Shown piece after piece: positions 61,501 to 64,000 of a stretch of 64,000 nucleotides of DNA. The notes beneath the pieces are model-generated. The model was not told the origin of the DNA and searched no databases. It saw only the letters and a list, made by a program, of their open reading frames with translations. Numbering within the stretch: position 1 is the stretch's first letter; each line of letters opens with the position of its first letter. Origin of the DNA: Acanthornis magna (Eukaryota > Chordata > Aves > Passeriformes > Acanthizidae). The position numbers and the translations under genes are program-made. Where the stretch lies: assembly GCA_036785705.1 (NCBI GenBank), contig JAWUZG010000029.1, positions 12,477,501-12,541,500 on the forward strand. The letters are read 5' to 3'.

Positions 61501-63283
61501 GCAAGGTAATTCCATACCAATCTTTACCTTCCCAGTCAAGGACTCTCCAGTTTTTTGCCATTGTGGCACCCAGCATCCAAAGTCTTAGTCTGAACTGGAG
61601 GTCTGAAATGCAGCATGTTTGCTCTTTATCAGTGCTCAGCACCAGACTGCATGGGGTGAGAAGGAAAATGTCCCACTGTGAGCCTGGCCTTTGTGAAAGC
61701 TGCTGGAACACAGACAAGGTACAGTGGATTTCGTGGAAAGTTTTGTTCAAACGAGAATTTCTCTGGCATGAACACAGTGAGCCTTGCTCCTAACCCTTAC
61801 TTCTTCAGAGCCAGCACAGCTTTGGCCTGCTTTGTACCCCAATGTCTAACATCTAAGTTCTGGTTGGTATTCATTACCTGTAATAATATTCTATTTTCCA
61901 GCATTGGAGATTCCTTACTATTCATTTTAAACTCATGGTAAACATTAAGAAACAAAATCACCTTGCTATTTATGGCTTGAATGGGTTTATAGTGTTAGAA
62001 ATTACAGTTAGCCTCTTCTTTTCTGACCTTTTTTTATTATATTTTGAGTTTAGGAAGAAACTTTTGACAGGAGTTAATCCTATTTTGATGTGAGAAATGT
62101 ATGTATGAAAGATGGCAAAGGTAGCAAAGATATATAATGGAGTATAAATTTTTTTACAATTAATTTTGAAAGTAGCCCACACATTGAAAAATAACCTATA
62201 GCCCAATAATACTTTTTTTCTCTCTTTTGGAGAAAACGTACGCAAGCAAACAGGCATTTAGGTAGAAGACTTAGTGACTCATTTCATATCTCTCTAATGA
62301 AAATAAACCAAGGATTTCAGTTTATCAAGAATTTTTAAGCTCAGTATCTATAAAACAAAATATGAACCAAAAAACAAAGTCATGGGTTCAGGTTTCCAAT
62401 TTTTTTTGTATGTGTGCAAGTATTATTGCCTTATACTGCAAATTTTAACAAACTTTTGCTATGAATTTTTCATTGGATAGAGATAGAAATATTGTGTAGT
62501 GATTAATTCCTTAGATTTTTTTTACCCTCCTTTGTCATGCAACTGATTTCATGGGGTATTATTATTGTTATCAACTGATCTGAAATTCAAGCCTGTAAGT
62601 CTGTAGCCATGTTTTTCATTTGCTTAAATATGGAGCAAATACTTCTACAGCTGATGACAAAATGGGATTTCTATAACCTCAATGAGAAAACAAATGTTTT
62701 CTACCAAAATCTGAGGAAGCAAATAACATGTATTTGCTAGTCTATGCAATGTATTGTCTTAAATGGGAAGGGAAAAATACTTTGTTCAAACCACTTTATG
62801 AAATTAAACCTTGTCAGTGTACAGTTATGGATCTTAATTTACAGGCAACAATCTTCTTTAAAAGTTTTTAAATTAAACCAGCTCAACTTTCACAATTCAG
62901 TTTCTTGAATTAATATTTAAGCACTTTAAAGATACTATCAAATACTGGTCTACTAAATGTTCATCCCTGAAAAAAATTTTTAAAAGTATTACTTCAATTG
63001 CTAGTAAATTCATTTGAAACATAACTTCTGACATTCACTTTCAAAAATTAGAGTAAATACTTTGATAACATTAAAAGTAGGAAATAAAGTCCTTTCTACA
63101 GACAATTCTGGGAGGTCCAGCTTCAATGCTGTAATATTGTATATGTGAAAATTATTTTAGAGTATGTTTTAGACCCTTTAAACATCATTATTTTTATTCT
63201 TCAGAAATGTATACGGATAATACTGAGGAAAAAATATCTGCAAGTTCTATTTCATATTAAATTATACAATTACTAAGCTTATT
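58521..63283. other. Intergenic DNA, mostly without recognisable features
   Basis: AT-rich, with one GC-richer patch at 60.15-61.2 kb that contains a 196-codon minus-strand open frame (60298-60888; see findings). The 61.9-63.2 kb part is very AT-rich and holds nothing I can name. Confidence 0.6.
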
Positions 63284-63362
63284 CATAGAGTCACAGAATT
63301 GTTTAGGCTGGGAAAAAACCTTTCAGATCACTGCATCCAGCCATTAGCATACCAACTGTCTA
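63284..63362 (-). mobile_element. CR1 LINE 3' end fragment
   Basis: TCATAGAGTCACAGAATTG followed by TTTAGGCTGGGAAAAAACC and ATCACTGCATCCAGCCATTA is the reverse complement of a CR1 3' tail in minus orientation, somewhat diverged. Confidence 0.8.
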
Positions 63363-63930
63363 CTATAATATATGTTGAAAATGGCATTTTCAATTCTTTC
63401 TTTTGTCTTAGAAACCTTTGTTTCACACTACGATACCATATATTTTAACTTACAAGGTGCTGAAAAGAGCTGCAAAGCTAAAAAAATGGAGAAAGGTCAA
63501 ATTAGAGATGCCTTGCAACAAAGAAACTCAGCTTGGAGTCCATATTCTGTACACCGAGCATTGACTCACTGCAGTGTAGACTGTATAAATTAAAGAAAGG
63601 GAAAGTTGAAACTAAGGAAATGGGGAACAAGAAAAGAAAGAAGAAAACGTAGGGGCTCCTGGAAGCAACAGCTTATCCACTGCAGATCCCAGTTTACACC
63701 TTCTTTGTAAATGTTCAGTTCTAGGGAGTCTTCCAAAAATACGTATCTCCCAGTGTTGTTAGAGAGTCAGCAAGCAGTGTATTGACTCCCAAATATGAGT
63801 TATATCCCTGTCACACTGAAACTTACTGCTAGTTAAAGGTGATGGAAGGTTTATCTGCCCAAATAATGATGCCAGATTTTTCTACGGCCGGCAGGCTGTG
63901 TGCTGAAACCAAATGAAAGCATTGGAAAGG

Positions 63931-63972
63931 TGCCCATTGATTTTAAAGAGATTTGGATCTGGTCCTGAAGTG
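63931..63972. repeat. Probable ancient dispersed-repeat fragment
   Basis: GCCCATTGATTTTAAAGAG followed by TTTGGATCTGGTCCTGAAG resembles the old amniote repeat also seen at 22511-22585. It is short and diverged, so the assignment is tentative. Confidence 0.3.
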
Positions 63973-64000
63973 CTAAAGAGAAAAAAGCTATTCCTCCTCT

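Noticed and set aside
1..64000. CRISPR array, tRNA, rRNA, bacterial operon or phage-like system
   Set aside because: No regularly spaced repeats, cloverleaf or rRNA-like segments were seen. The intron-containing vertebrate genes and CR1 repeats exclude a prokaryotic window.

Overview
The window is vertebrate nuclear DNA, most likely from a bird. It is AT-rich, its genes are split into small exons by large introns with ordinary GT-AG splice sites, and its recognisable interspersed repeats are CR1 retroposons, two of whose 3' ends carry the avian-type 3' tail. The gene order NME8 - SFRP4 - EPDR1 is the conserved amniote order (human 7p14.1). I cannot name the species.

Layout. (1) 1-2.3 kb: the last three coding exons of NME8 (+ strand), an axonemal thioredoxin/nucleoside-diphosphate-kinase fusion protein; the rest of the gene lies upstream of the window. 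(2) 2.3-8.7 kb: intergenic DNA between the convergent 3' ends of NME8 and SFRP4, with a local duplication near 6 kb. (3) 9.7-18.6 kb: the complete SFRP4 gene (- strand), six coding exons that join without a frame break into 346 codons plus stop. (4) 17.9-20.9 kb: a CpG-rich block holding the divergent 5' ends of SFRP4 and EPDR1, whose start codons are 1.73 kb apart. (5) 20.4-47.7 kb: the complete EPDR1 gene (+ strand), three coding exons giving 223 codons plus stop, with a 24.7 kb first intron that carries a CR1 copy of about 2.5 kb. (6) 47.7-64 kb: downstream intergenic DNA with a second CR1 copy, a terminal CR1 fragment and a cluster of CRE/AP-1-like sites near 52.4 kb.

The three genes are not an operon and no shared pathway is visible. 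SFRP4 is a secreted Wnt antagonist, EPDR1 a secreted/lysosomal ependymin-like glycoprotein, and NME8 a ciliary/sperm-tail protein. The divergent SFRP4/EPDR1 pair could share CpG-island regulatory DNA.

I found no CRISPR array, tRNA, rRNA or convincing undescribed multi-gene system. The most unusual unexplained structures are an 18-bp hairpin in SFRP4 intron 5, a CR1 reverse-transcriptase frame that is open but altered at catalytic positions, a 196-codon orphan reading frame near 60.5 kb, and an antisense exon-like frame in EPDR1 intron 1.
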